A program made the position numbers and the translations under genes. Below the pieces are notes generated by a model. That model was not told the origin of the DNA, did no database searches, and worked only from the letters and a program-made list of their open reading frames with translations. 64,000 nucleotides of DNA from Evernia prunastri (Eukaryota > Ascomycota > Lecanoromycetes > Lecanorales > Parmeliaceae): assembly GCA_003184365.1 (NCBI GenBank), contig NKYR01000094.1, positions 100,422 through 164,421 of the forward strand. The letters are read 5' to 3'. Positions 43,704-53,064 of this stretch are shown piece after piece. Within the stretch, counting starts at the first letter, position 1, and each line of letters begins with the position of its first letter.

Positions 43704-46700
43704 ATGATGGAGGGCCTGGAAATTGAGCAGCGGCCTGCGAAGAAGAGACGTTTCTTCGTCGAGGATTCTCCCGAGCCTGATCGTACTCTATCCTCAACCG
43801 CATCGCCAGTTAACGACGCGCTCTCCACCGCCAATACTACCCCACAAGAGACGCTGCTTGAGCACAAGTCCAGCCAAACTGATCTCAGCGTCCACGATGG
43901 CAAAGACGTTCCGACTGGTTTTGATAAAGAGACGTTTGAGAGCTTTATCGGGGACAAAGTGGCACCGCTTACGTTCGACAAGCTACGAGAGGTGTCGGGT
44001 GACAACATGGAGCGTGCGATCAATATGTACCTCGACGGCTCGTGGGCCATTGCACCTTCGCGTCCAGCACCTGGACTTCCCTCGTCATCCATCGCGGATG
44101 CGTTCAACTCGAGACTTCCCGAGCAGACATACCAGCAACACAGGACAGAGGAAAGACGGTCATCAGATATCATGGATACAGGGAAGACACTGGATAGAAT
44201 GCCCGATTCTAGATACGTAGGTGCCTTTGGGGTTGGGGCATGGGCAACACGGAGTGGTATTGGCCTCATAAAGATGGGTGAGGCCATCAAGATCGAGCGG
44301 ACGAAGATCAAGGCTCCCACAAAGATAGGTCGAGGTGGGAAAGCAACACAAACAAATGCTGCAAGAATGAGGGGCGACGTCATTGTACGGTTTACGAATT
44401 CGAGAGGCGAAGAGGTGGGCAGACTACCAAAAGAGACCGCCAATTGGGTCTCTACATTGATGGACCAAAAAGTCTGCCGATTTGACGGTGTCTGCTTTTT
44501 GGCTCCAGAAAGGATCAGGGTCAATGATACAATCGAGTTGCAATTGAGGTGTTCATTATTAAGGCGAGCATTCGAAGCTGGTGGCTTTCAGAAGCCAGAG
44601 GACAACAGGACTACGGGTTTCTTTGAAGAGAAGGAGACGTCGGAGGAGAAGAATTTGAGACTAAGACAGGTCGCTATGGTGAAGTTATTTGACGAAGTCA
44701 ATCTACATCCGACCACGGTCAACGATACTACAGCGAGGCACAAGCGGCAGGGCATATTGCAGGCCGCTGAGATCGCAGAGCAATATGACAAGGACAAGGA
44801 AAACAAGAAGCCGAAGTCCACCCAGGACCTAAAGTCAACCCATGATGGTAGTTCTACACCTCCTGAAGACGAGGAGGAGGAAGGTAAGGAGCTGGAGCAA
44901 GATCAGCTTGATAGCTTGTACAAAAAGGCGCAGTCTTTTGACTTTGATACGCCGATAAGGGAGCCTTCAGATACCTTCGTTATGGATCTAAGAAAATACC
45001 AGAAGCAGGCCTTGCATTGGATGGTGAGCAAAGAGAAGGACGAAAAGTCCGACGACAAGGAAGTGTCAATGCATCCGTTATGGGAAGAGTACACATGGCC
45101 TGTCAAAGACATGGACGATCAGGATATTCCCACAGTAGTCAACCAAAGCAGCTTCTACGTAAATCCCTACTCGGGAGAACTATCTTTGGATTTTCCCGTC
45201 CAGGAGCAGCATTGTCTTGGCGGCATTCTAGCTGACGGTAGGTTTTCTCGTTCATCAAATGTTTGGATTCAACATTGTATGCTAATCCGTGCAGAAATGG
45301 GTCTCGGAAAAACCATTGAAATGCTCAGTCTTATGCATTCTCATAGATCCGATGTCTCAGTGCAGGCTTCCCAAATCGGTCCTTCGTCAATCGCCAATCT
45401 GCCTAGATTGCCGAAGAACTCTTCATCTGTCGAACCTGCACCGAGCACTACCCTCGTGGTGGCTCCTATGTCGCTTTTGGCGCAGTGGGAGAGTGAATCT
45501 ATCAAGGCGTCCAAGCCAGGAAGTCTGAAGGCGATGGTCTACTATGGCAGCGACAAGGCAGCTAATCTGCAGAATTTATGCTGTGAAGCCAATGCCGCGT
45601 CCGCTCCTAATCTCATCATCACTAGTTACGGTGTCGTTCTCTCCGAATTCAATCAGGTAGCTGCAAGGGGAGGAGATCGTGGCTCGCATGGCGGTCTCTT
45701 CTCCCTTGACTTCTTTCGGGTCATCCTCGATGAAGCACATTTTATCAAGAACAGACAGTCGAAGACAGCCAAAGCTTGCTACGAGATCAACGCCCAGCAT
45801 CGATGGGTCCTCACAGGAACACCAATCGTCAATCGTCTCGAGGATCTCTTCAGCTTGGTCCGATTCTTGCGCGTCGAACCGTGGTCAAATTTCTCCTTCT
45901 GGAAAACATTCATCACGGTACCCTTCGAATCGAAGGACTTCCTACGTGCTCTCGATGTAGTGCAAACTGTTCTAGAGCCTCTCGTCATGCGCCGCACCAA
46001 AGACATGAAGACGCCAGACGGCGAAGCTTTGGTGCCGCTTCCACCGCGAACCATTGAGATCGAGGAGCTCGAGTTGTCCAAACAGGAGCGAGAAGTTTAT
46101 GATTACATTTTCACTCGTGCGAAGCGCACTTTCAATGCGACGATGGAGGCTGGAACCTTATTGAAATCCTACACTACCATCTTCGCCCAGATTCTCCGGC
46201 TGCGCCAATCCTGCTGTCATCCTGTACTGACACGAAACAAAGCTATCGCTGCCGAAGAAGAGGAAGCAGCTGCCGCGTCAGATGTAGCAAACGGCCTAGC
46301 CGACGACATGGACCTGCAAGAGCTTATCGAACGATTCACCTCGGATTCCGAGTCTGGAGAGCAGGACATAACCAACAAATTTGGAGCTCACGTACTCCAA
46401 GAAATCCAATCGCAAGCGAACAATGAGTGCCCCATTTGCGCCGAAGAGCCAATGATCGAGCCCACGGTGACAGGGTGTTGGCACAGCGCCTGCAAGAAGT
46501 GCTTACAAGATTACATTGAGCATCAAAAAGAGAAGCATGCTCTTCCACTATGTTTCAACTGCAGAGAGCCCATTAATCAACGTGATATCTTCGAAGTAGT
46601 TCATCACCAAAATGACGACGACGACAACGACGACCTTTATAGCGCGACCCAACCTGGCCAGGCTTCTACGCCTCCACGCATCACCCTCCGCCGCATCGGC

Positions 46701-47240
46701 TCTTCCTCGTCCGCCAAAATTGCCGCCCTTATCTCCCATCTAAAAGCCCTTCGCTCGACCAACCCTGGCACCAAATCCGTCGTCTTTTCCCAATTCACCT
46801 CCTTCCTCGACCTCATCTCCCCCGCTCTCGCCCAGGCCAACATCCCCTTCCTGCGCTTCGACGGTGCCATGACTCAAAAAGCCCGCGCCGCGGTGCTCCT
46901 CGACTTCGCCGCTTCGCAGACGAAGAATGGCCACGGCACGGTGCTCCTGCTGAGCCTACGCGCCGGAGGCGTGGGGCTGAACCTGACGGCCGCGAAGAGG
47001 GTCTTCATGATGGACCCGTGGTGGAGCTTCGCGGTGGAAGCGCAGGCCATCGACCGCGTGCACCGGATGGGCCAGGAGTCGGAGGTCAAGGTCGTGCGGT
47101 TCGTCGTCGGGGGCAGCATCGAGGGGAGGATGTTGAAGATCCAGGAGCGGAAGAAGTTCATCGCCAGCTCGTTGGGCATGATGAGCGAGGAGGAGAAGAA
47201 GATGCAGAGGATCGAGGATATCAAGGAGTTGCTTACGTGA
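43704..47240 (+). CDS. RAD5: RAD5-like DNA repair translocase and E3 ubiquitin ligase
   Basis: Two exons, 43704-45237 and 45295-47240, giving 1159 aa. The 57-nt intron (GTAGGT...GCTAAT...CAG) has no stop and keeps frame, so an unspliced reading adds 19 spurious residues inside the ATPase. Domains in order: a basic N-terminus (AKKRR), the HIRAN domain (about 172-285: GAFGVGAWATRSG, VIVRFTNSRGEEVGRLP), and the SNF2 ATPase with ILADEMGLGKTIEMLSL (about 510-526) and DEAHFIKNRQSKTAKA (about 656). A C3HC4 RING finger follows (CPICAEEPMIEP...CWHSACKKC, about 889-935), then the helicase C domain (VVFSQFTSFLDL, SLRAGGVGLNL, HRMGQ). RAD5/HLTF proteins polyubiquitinate PCNA with Ubc13-Mms2 and remodel stalled forks in the nucleus. 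All key motifs are intact. Confidence 0.95.
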   Translation: MMEGLEIEQRPAKKRRFFVEDSPEPDRTLSSTASPVNDALSTANTTPQETLLEHKSSQTDLSVHDGKDVPTGFDKETFESFIGDKVAPLTFDKLREVSGDNMERAINMYLDGSWAIAPSRPAPGLPSSSIADAFNSRLPEQTYQQHRTEERRSSDIMDTGKTLDRMPDSRYVGAFGVGAWATRSGIGLIKMGEAIKIERTKIKAPTKIGRGGKATQTNAARMRGDVIVRFTNSRGEEVGRLPKETANWVSTLMDQKVCRFDGVCFLAPERIRVNDTIELQLRCSLLRRAFEAGGFQKPEDNRTTGFFEEKETSEEKNLRLRQVAMVKLFDEVNLHPTTVNDTTARHKRQGILQAAEIAEQYDKDKENKKPKSTQDLKSTHDGSSTPPEDEEEEGKELEQDQLDSLYKKAQSFDFDTPIREPSDTFVMDLRKYQKQALHWMVSKEKDEKSDDKEVSMHPLWEEYTWPVKDMDDQDIPTVVNQSSFYVNPYSGELSLDFPVQEQHCLGGILADGRFSRSSNVWIQHCMLIRAEMGLGKTIEMLSLMHSHRSDVSVQASQIGPSSIANLPRLPKNSSSVEPAPSTTLVVAPMSLLAQWESESIKASKPGSLKAMVYYGSDKAANLQNLCCEANAASAPNLIITSYGVVLSEFNQVAARGGDRGSHGGLFSLDFFRVILDEAHFIKNRQSKTAKACYEINAQHRWVLTGTPIVNRLEDLFSLVRFLRVEPWSNFSFWKTFITVPFESKDFLRALDVVQTVLEPLVMRRTKDMKTPDGEALVPLPPRTIEIEELELSKQEREVYDYIFTRAKRTFNATMEAGTLLKSYTTIFAQILRLRQSCCHPVLTRNKAIAAEEEEAAAASDVANGLADDMDLQELIERFTSDSESGEQDITNKFGAHVLQEIQSQANNECPICAEEPMIEPTVTGCWHSACKKCLQDYIEHQKEKHALPLCFNCREPINQRDIFEVVHHQNDDDDNDDLYSATQPGQASTPPRITLRRIGSSSSAKIAALISHLKALRSTNPGTKSVVFSQFTSFLDLISPALAQANIPFLRFDGAMTQKARAAVLLDFAASQTKNGHGTVLLLSLRAGGVGLNLTAAKRVFMMDPWWSFAVEAQAIDRVHRMGQESEVKVVRFVVGGSIEGRMLKIQERKKFIASSLGMMSEEEKKMQRIEDIKELLT
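45238..45294 (+). other. stop-free in-frame intron in the RAD5-like gene
   Basis: 57 nt (19 codons) with GTAGGT donor, GCTAAT branch and GCAG acceptor. Removal restores the unbroken ATPase motif ILAD-EMGLGKT, which is the reason to call it an intron although it is translatable. Confidence 0.9.
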
Positions 47241-47520
47241 GGCTAAGGTAGGCTTGGAAGATGGGTGGGTTGCAGGGTGCTGTAGGATAGAAGAATTGTG
47301 GACATTGGTTGCTTTGCATTGGCTATCTTACGTATATATATTGATTGTCTTGCTCAGGCTTTCAGGAGACCCTTTGGCTGTATAGATACATAGCATCCAA
47401 AAATTTGGAGTGCAAATGTGCCTGAGTCATCGTTTCGCTTTATAAATGAATACTACTACGACGAAGTTGCTATTGCTCATTTCGGAATTATATCTAGACT
47501 ACCAATCCCAGCTCCTCGCT

Positions 47521-48552
47521 CTAGATTCCGACCTCCTCGATACCCACCTTCCCCTTCCCCTTCCCTCGCGCCCTCTTCCTCCCCATCAAATCACCCAACA
47601 CACCTCCTGCCCCCCGCCGTCCTCCAGCCTCCTTCCCCCCCTCCCTTTCCTCTTCCTCTTCCTCATCCTCATCCTCACCCCCCCGCGCACGACCACCCGT
47701 CTTCTCCTCCAACACACCCAACCCCAGATCCATCTCGATATACCCCCCCTCGCGCTCCCCGCCCCTCACATTCTCAATATCCCGCTCCGCCAACCTCCCG
47801 TCCCGCCGCTCCGCCTCCAGCGCCTCGTTCGCGCTCTTCATCTTCGGCAGCAGCGCGTTGAGCCGCGTCTGCAGGTGCGACAGGTTGGCGGCGGTTAGGG
47901 AGGCGACGGGTTGGTGGGAAGGCGGCGGGGCGTGGGCGCTGCGGGGGGGTGAGAGGGCGGAGGAGGAGGAGGGGGAGGACCCGGAGGAGGACCCGGACGA
48001 GGTGGAGATGAAGTCTGAGGAGGAGAAGGAGGAGGAGGAGGAGGAGGAGTAGGGGGACCCGGACGAGTTGGAGACGGAATCTTCGGAGGAGGAGGAGGAG
48101 GGTGAATGGTCGCAAAGCTCGTCGGAGACGGAAGCGGAAGTGTAGGATCCGGACTCCGTGCTGGTGCCGCTGCTGGTGGTGGTGGAGGGGCTGAGCATGC
48201 GAGGAAGGAGGGAGGGTTGGTGCAAGCGGGGTTGGTGGGTTTTGGAGTCGCCGCTTGAAGTGGAGGCGGAGTCTTCGCTGCTCGAGGTGGGTCCGTCGCT
48301 TGCGGAGCCGGAGCTGGTGGTCGAGCTGGTGTAGGAGAGGGTGGAAGGGCGGAGGCTCCGGGAGGGAGTGATGGGCGCTGGAGAGCCGATGAGGGTCGGG
48401 GAGCTTGTGGCTATTGACGGGTGCGATGTGTTCAAGGCTGGTGGGGCTGGTGAGTCAGTATCTGGTGTGCGGTGCTGCCGCCTTCTCTTGAAGGATGGGG
48501 CGGTTGGTTTGGGTTCATTGTCTTCGAGCGATCTCTTTTTGCTCGTCTCCAT
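47521..48552 (-). CDS. NOPCHAP1-like (DUF4598-type) protein, Ser-rich
   Basis: 343 aa from the ATG at 48552 (METSKKRSLEDNEPKP). A longer frame to 48660 lacks an ATG at its head and was not chosen. The N-terminus is basic (SFKRRRQH), and the middle 170 residues are a Ser-dominated low-complexity region. The conserved part is C-terminal: LSHLQTRLNALLPKMKSANE, then GGYIEMDLGLGVLEEK. This pair is the signature I associate with the DUF4598/NOPCHAP1 family, which in animals helps box C/D snoRNP assembly through NOP58. The end is an acidic run (DEDEEEEEE) and a Gly/Lys/Arg tail, fitting a nucleolar protein. It is convergent with the RAD5-like gene, 280 bases apart. Family call from memory of the motif only. 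Confidence 0.65.
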   Translation of the reverse strand: METSKKRSLEDNEPKPTAPSFKRRRQHRTPDTDSPAPPALNTSHPSIATSSPTLIGSPAPITPSRSLRPSTLSYTSSTTSSGSASDGPTSSSEDSASTSSGDSKTHQPRLHQPSLLPRMLSPSTTTSSGTSTESGSYTSASVSDELCDHSPSSSSSEDSVSNSSGSPYSSSSSSSFSSSDFISTSSGSSSGSSPSSSSALSPPRSAHAPPPSHQPVASLTAANLSHLQTRLNALLPKMKSANEALEAERRDGRLAERDIENVRGGEREGGYIEMDLGLGVLEEKTGGRARGGEDEDEEEEEEREGGKEAGGRRGAGGVLGDLMGRKRARGKGKGKVGIEEVGI

Positions 48553-49650
48553 TTTTTTGGGGTCTATGGTTGTTTCAGGTGGGTGATTGGAGATAGACAG
48601 TCGTGGATGCGGGATGATGGAGACGAGTACCGTACCCATGATTGAGAGATTGTCTGGCAATCGGCCGGGGACGATAATGGCAAGTCCTGCCGGGGTCGGG
48701 GCGGTTGCAGATCCCTAAGGTATGCGGGCCATCCCGTTCTTGCGCAATTATGTTGTAGTTGGGGACTTCTGATTTGTGATAGGGCTGGATACGGTAGGAA
48801 TGAGGATTCGTTACTAATTCCGCCGCCTTGTTCTTTTCTTCATCGTTGCTCGCATCTTTCTTTCTTTGATTCATTTATAGCGGAGCAGTACCCTCGAAAC
48901 CCTTTATAGTGTCAGGTTTGGACTTCATTCGATTATAACATCGGGAAGTGAGTTGTGATTCCTTGTATTGTCTATTACTTTGACTTGAGACGCGGACATA
49001 ACTCTAACATGCGTGAAGGAGCCGGAGCTGAGCTGGCACTCGGATGAAACCGTAATACAACCTGCGATGACACCAATGCCATGATTTGCGAGCTTTTAAA
49101 GCCATACGGGCCTTGAATTCCCTTCGTTTGCTTCACAGCTGTGACCTTTTTTGCTGTCATTAAGCAAGGTCACGAATCATTCTTATATTTATATTCCGAA
49201 GGCGTCTAGCCTGAAACGTGGTCAAAGTCTTGCAACTGTCTCTCACCCAGTAAGTCAGAACATCAAACAAAATGTGAATGAAGCCGCCGTGCAACATATT
49301 AATAGACTCTTTCCTGTTTAACATTTATCGTGTGACTTGGGAAACGGCGAGTAACACTGATAATGGCCTACCCACGTGGTGGCAAAAATATTCTATATAT
49401 AAAGTAATTCGTACTATCGGCGCGTGCACCTTGTACATTGTCTTCACACTTGTGAGATTTCGACAATCTACATTACATATTGCAGCACTTACATCTATTT
49501 TCTCTTCAAGTACGCAAAATCTACAGCAGTATGGCGTTCGCTTTTAATCATCTGTTGCTATCTAACCGCGATGCAAATGGTAAACTTCTACTCACAGTAC
49601 ATATTCAACAGGTCCTTGCTAGTGTCTCTCCCTTTCTGAAAAGCCCCAGA
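48553..49650. other. intergenic between divergent genes
   Basis: Holds the promoters of the NOPCHAP1-like and eIF4E-like genes. The open frame running into the eIF4E gene from 49480 lacks an ATG at its head. Two upstream ATGs (49531 and 49569) in that frame could extend the protein. Confidence 0.5.
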
Positions 49651-50481
49651 ATGGCTTCGCCCACCTCAAGATTCGCCGGTAGTGGAGCTCTAAGCCCAGT
49701 ATCAGAGGACGAGAACGCCAAAGTCGCTCGCAGATTGACACTCGTACGGAGCCTCCGCGCACCAGCTTTCCAATATGCATGGACATTCTACCATGACAAA
49801 TACACAGAGTCTCAGAACTACGAAGGCCGTCTCACCCTCCTGAAAGAGGATATCATCACCGCCAAACCATTTTGGGAGGTCCTGAATTCCTTCCCATTCG
49901 ACGCCCTCAAGTTGAAGGACTCGGTGCATTTCTTCAAGCGGGGTGTGAAGCCAGTGTGGGAGGATCCCCGCAACGTCAAAGGTGGGTCATGGACGTTCCG
50001 TGTGCCAAAGGCACAGTCCGAAGAGTTTTGGAAGGAGGTCTTGATGCTCGCGGTCGGCGAAGAATTTGTCGACGTGATACAGCCACGCAAGTACCCAGTC
50101 CACGCCGCTTACCTGCATCGCTAACCGACCACAGGCGACGACCTCTGCGGCCTCTCCATGTCCGTGCGCTTCAACTCGAACCTCATCACCATCTGGAACC
50201 GCGACGGTGCCAACGAGAAGACCAAAGAAGGTATCCTGGCCGTCGTGCTCGAGAAAGTCTCCCCGGAACTCAAACCGCAGCCGAGGAACTACTACTACAA
50301 GAAACACAGCGAGCACGCCGGGTTCAGTGAAGTCGTCGCCAAGGCGAGCGAGAAGTCGAAGAAGGCGGAGGAGGGGAAGATCGCGGAGGCGGAGGTGAAG
50401 GGCCGGGAAGGAGATGAGGCGCTCCTGAAGGATGTGGAGGGGTTGGATCTCAAGGAGCTGAGTAAGGAGGCCGCGGGGTGA
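49651..50481 (+). CDS. eIF4E-family cap-binding protein, class II (4EHP/eIF4E2-like)
   Basis: Exons 49651-50086 and 50135-50481 give 260 aa. The only join that keeps frame is a 48-nt GC-AG intron (GCAAGT...CTAAC...CAG), so the junction reads DVIQP-RDDLCGLSMSVRF. The eIF4E core is clear: FQYAWTFYHDKYTESQNYEG, FWEVLNSFPFDALKLKDSVH, FFKRGVKPVWEDPRNVKGGS, SMSVRFNSNLITIWNRD. The second cap-stacking Trp (PVWED) is present. The position of the first is a Tyr (SQNYEG, where class I has a Trp), the mark of class II members. These bind cap weakly and usually repress translation of chosen mRNAs. The tail after about residue 205 is an acidic/lysine coiled-coil-like extension. The start at 49651 is the most likely. 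Confidence 0.87.
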
Positions 50482-50818
50482 GATGGGTTTTGGCAGGATA
50501 GCGGCCGGGTTGATTGCGGTGTGGTGGGATCTGGGTGGGAAGGGTTTGCGTGTTGGATTGCATGTCGTGGGGCGTCTGGCGGCCATGTCGTGCATTTAGG
50601 AGCTCAATGAGTTCACAGTAGGCGGAGTGTTCTCGAGATTTCAGCCCCTTTTGTCTTAAACCATTCAAAGCGATTTCTACTCTGATCTACTTGTAACCGC
50701 AATCCTCCCCACCCTTACCTCTAGTATCCATCTATTCAACGGCGAAGACCCCTGAATCAGGAGAAAAGGAAAAGAGGCCATCAGCTGTAATCAGACTCTG
50801 AACCCAGAACACCCCCCC
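50482..50818. other. intergenic up to the gap
   Basis: 3' flank of the eIF4E-like gene. The last 40 bases before the gap (50781-50818) may be the 3' end of the 2OG oxygenase on the minus strand, but its frame across the gap cannot be known. Confidence 0.4.
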
Positions 50819-51222
50819 NNNNNNNNNNNNNNNNNNNNNNNNNNNNNNNNNNNNNNNNNNNNNNNNNNNNNNNNNNNNNNNNNNNNNNNNNNNNNNNNNN
50901 NNNNNNNNNNNNNNNNNNNNNNNNNNNNNNNNNNNNNNNNNNNNNNNNNNNNNNNNNNNNNNNNNNNNNNNNNNNNNNNNNNNNNNNNNNNNNNNNNNNN
51001 NNNNNNNNNNNNNNNNNNNNNNNNNNNNNNNNNNNNNNNNNNNNNNNNNNNNNNNNNNNNNNNNNNNNNNNNNNNNNNNNNNNNNNNNNNNNNNNNNNNN
51101 NNNNNNNNNNNNNNNNNNNNNNNNNNNNNNNNNNNNNNNNNNNNNNNNNNNNNNNNNNNNNNNNNNNNNNNNNNNNNNNNNNNNNNNNNNNNNNNNNNNN
51201 NNNNNNNNNNNNNNNNNNNNNN
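50819..51222. other. assembly gap (404 N)
   Basis: Run of N. It hides the 3' part of the oxygenase gene to the right and starts next to an (AAG)n-containing, GC-rich coding stretch that is hard to assemble. The true length is unknown. Confidence 1.
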
Positions 51223-51292
51223 ATGCTGTAGCGGTAGGCGTCGCTCGGGTTTTCAGCCTTCTCACCGTTTTCCACCGCTGGGGTAGTTGAAG

Positions 51293-51323
<31 letters not shown>

Positions 51324-52058
51324 GGAAGAAGAGGGCGCACACACGACGCGGTGCACGCCCGCTTTGTACGCCCCCCGCGAGAGGAACGCCAGCGTCTCGC
51401 CGGCCAGCAGCGTAGCCGTCAGTCCGCCCGAGCGCGTCACGGAACCCGGGGGCAGGTTCCGCTCGTCCTCGACGGACACCCACGCGTTCGTCCTGGCGTC
51501 CAGCGCCTGCAGGCCCGGCGAATGCCCCACGACGAGCGACAGCACGCCGAGATCCTTGTGCTTCTCCGCGTTGACTTTCGGCTCGTCACCAGGGCGGGGC
51601 CGATCGTAGCGGAACATGCGCACGAGCGTCGGGGTGCGCTCGCTTGCGGGGAGCGCGACGCAGGGGTCGACGAAGGGCGCGAAGACGTCCGGGCGCAGCT
51701 CGAGCGTGCGCGCGACGGCCGCCGTCAGCTTCGCCATGAAGGCGCCCGTGAGGTTCCAGGCGGTTTCCAGCGCGGGCCGCAGCGACGGCGGGCAGCGTGC
51801 GGCCGTCTTCACCGTCACGATGCACTTCTCGCCCGGGATAAGCGAGTAGCCTTCCTCGCTCGCGGCGGCGCCGCTGGCGGCGGCGTGGTCGGTCTTCTCC
51901 CGGGATGAGGGGGGCAGGGCGAAGAAGTGGGCCGTCTGGGCGAAGAGGGCGGTGTAGGCGGAGACCATGCTTGGTTGGTCGGCGAGGGCGAGGGGGAGGT
52001 AGCCTTCTGATGCGAGGAAGTGGAGGGCGTGGTCGTCGGAGACGGGGGGGTGGGCCAT
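51223..52058 (-). CDS. 2OG-Fe(II) oxygenase (isopenicillin-N-synthase-like), 3' end in gap
   Basis: ATG at 52058. 278 codons are visible before the gap. The N-terminal half resembles the DIOX_N domain (FLASEGYLPLALADQPSMVS, HFFALPPSSREK). The iron site is HxD at H167-K-D169 (EKHKDLGVLSL) with the distal His at H236 (AGVHRVV), so a working dioxygenase core that uses 2-oxoglutarate and O2. The substrate is unknown; such enzymes act in many secondary pathways. Just after the distal His a run of 11 Ser comes from a (TTC/TCT)n microsatellite (51291-51321 on plus). The coding part is very GC-rich compared with its surroundings. C-terminus not determinable. Confidence 0.82.
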
Positions 52059-52444
52059 GGTACCCTGAGGATGTTTCCTTCGCTTGGGGGTTGGGATTGG
52101 AGAATGGAGACAAGGTCTTAGGAGTGTGTGAGGAGAAGAAAGAGATTGATGACGGCGGGCTTAAGGGACGACGTCATCCGACTCTACGAGCTTGTGGGTC
52201 TCTTGGATCTTTTGGACTTGTTCGATTTGAGGTTGCATTTATACAAAAGGATATGCCAGAATTGCCTACATAAGGTACGCTATCTCAAAGCTGTCGTCAG
52301 ACTGAGGAGCTAGCGAGGTGAATGTTTAAGGTAGTTCTACCACTAAGCCCGTTTCCGCGCTAAGTACCTAGGCTGTGACTGCCTTACACTTAGGTTACAG
52401 TACAGTCACGTGGGAAAGGGAAAGTGCGTCTGGTCGCTTAGTAA
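52059..52444. promoter_or_regulatory. upstream region of the oxygenase gene
   Basis: 386 bases between the oxygenase ATG and the MITE. No specific site identified. Confidence 0.35.
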
Positions 52445-52762
52445 TACTCGCAATCATCTACTAATGCAATACCCTAAAATCCGATAATTCCGGGGGGGTG
52501 TGCCGCCCCTAAAAACCTCCCTAGATCCATAAGTCTGGCCCGAAGCTGTGGCCCCGAAGTATCTGAACAGATGCTGTTGTCACGAATATTGATATGACTC
52601 CGATTTGAAAAATTCTTGAAGCTTTAAAAACTCAATTCTACGTTCTATAATTTCTCGTCATATTTATTTCTAGATACTGTTGTGGAACGACAAATTATGA
52701 AGTTTTCAAATTTTAGGGTATTGCATTAGTAGGTGTGTTGCATTAGTAGGTGATTGCGAGTA
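52445..52762 (-). mobile_element. Tc1/mariner-like MITE, copy 2
   Basis: 314-bp element (52447-52760) flanked by TA on both sides. Ends are CTCGCAATCATCTACTAATG (left) and, read inward from the right, CTCGCAATCACCTACTAATG. The right end carries two copies of the 17-nt unit, the left end one, the mirror image of copy 1 at 33300-33557. The inner arm ATACCCTAAAAT is shared at both ends. No open frame. It lies 303 bases before the ATG of a HET-domain gene. Confidence 0.85.
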
Positions 52763-53064
52763 CTCTAGCCTCATACTGCTCGGTCTTGCAGTTGCTAGGA
52801 TAAAACTCCTGTCGCCTGCTACATAGAACGAGAACCTCACCCCATTCCTTTACTACCTTGTTCTATCTTATCTAAATTGGGGGCCGACCGAAATAATCCT
52901 TTTGATTGGGTGTCCGCTCAAAGAGCGATGTCTGGAACTTGTCTTTCCTTTCCATCACGCCGGTATAGTTCTCAAGCAATTGTTCCTTTCAGTATACCGG
53001 GTCTGATAATAACTTCCATACATACCTCCAAACTTTGTCTTTGCGGCTTCTTCAAGGCTACAAT

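Noticed and set aside
43652..44524. 290-codon open frame on the minus strand
   Set aside because: Lies fully antisense to the HIRAN-containing part of the RAD5-like gene, with no own motif. It is a shadow of codon bias.
47418..47898. Two proline/leucine-rich plus-strand frames
   Set aside because: Antisense to the Glu/Ser-rich end of the NOPCHAP1-like gene. The composition mirrors that low-complexity sequence.
51351..51908. 185-codon Arg-rich plus-strand frame
   Set aside because: Antisense to the GC-rich 2OG oxygenase, no motif and extreme arginine content.
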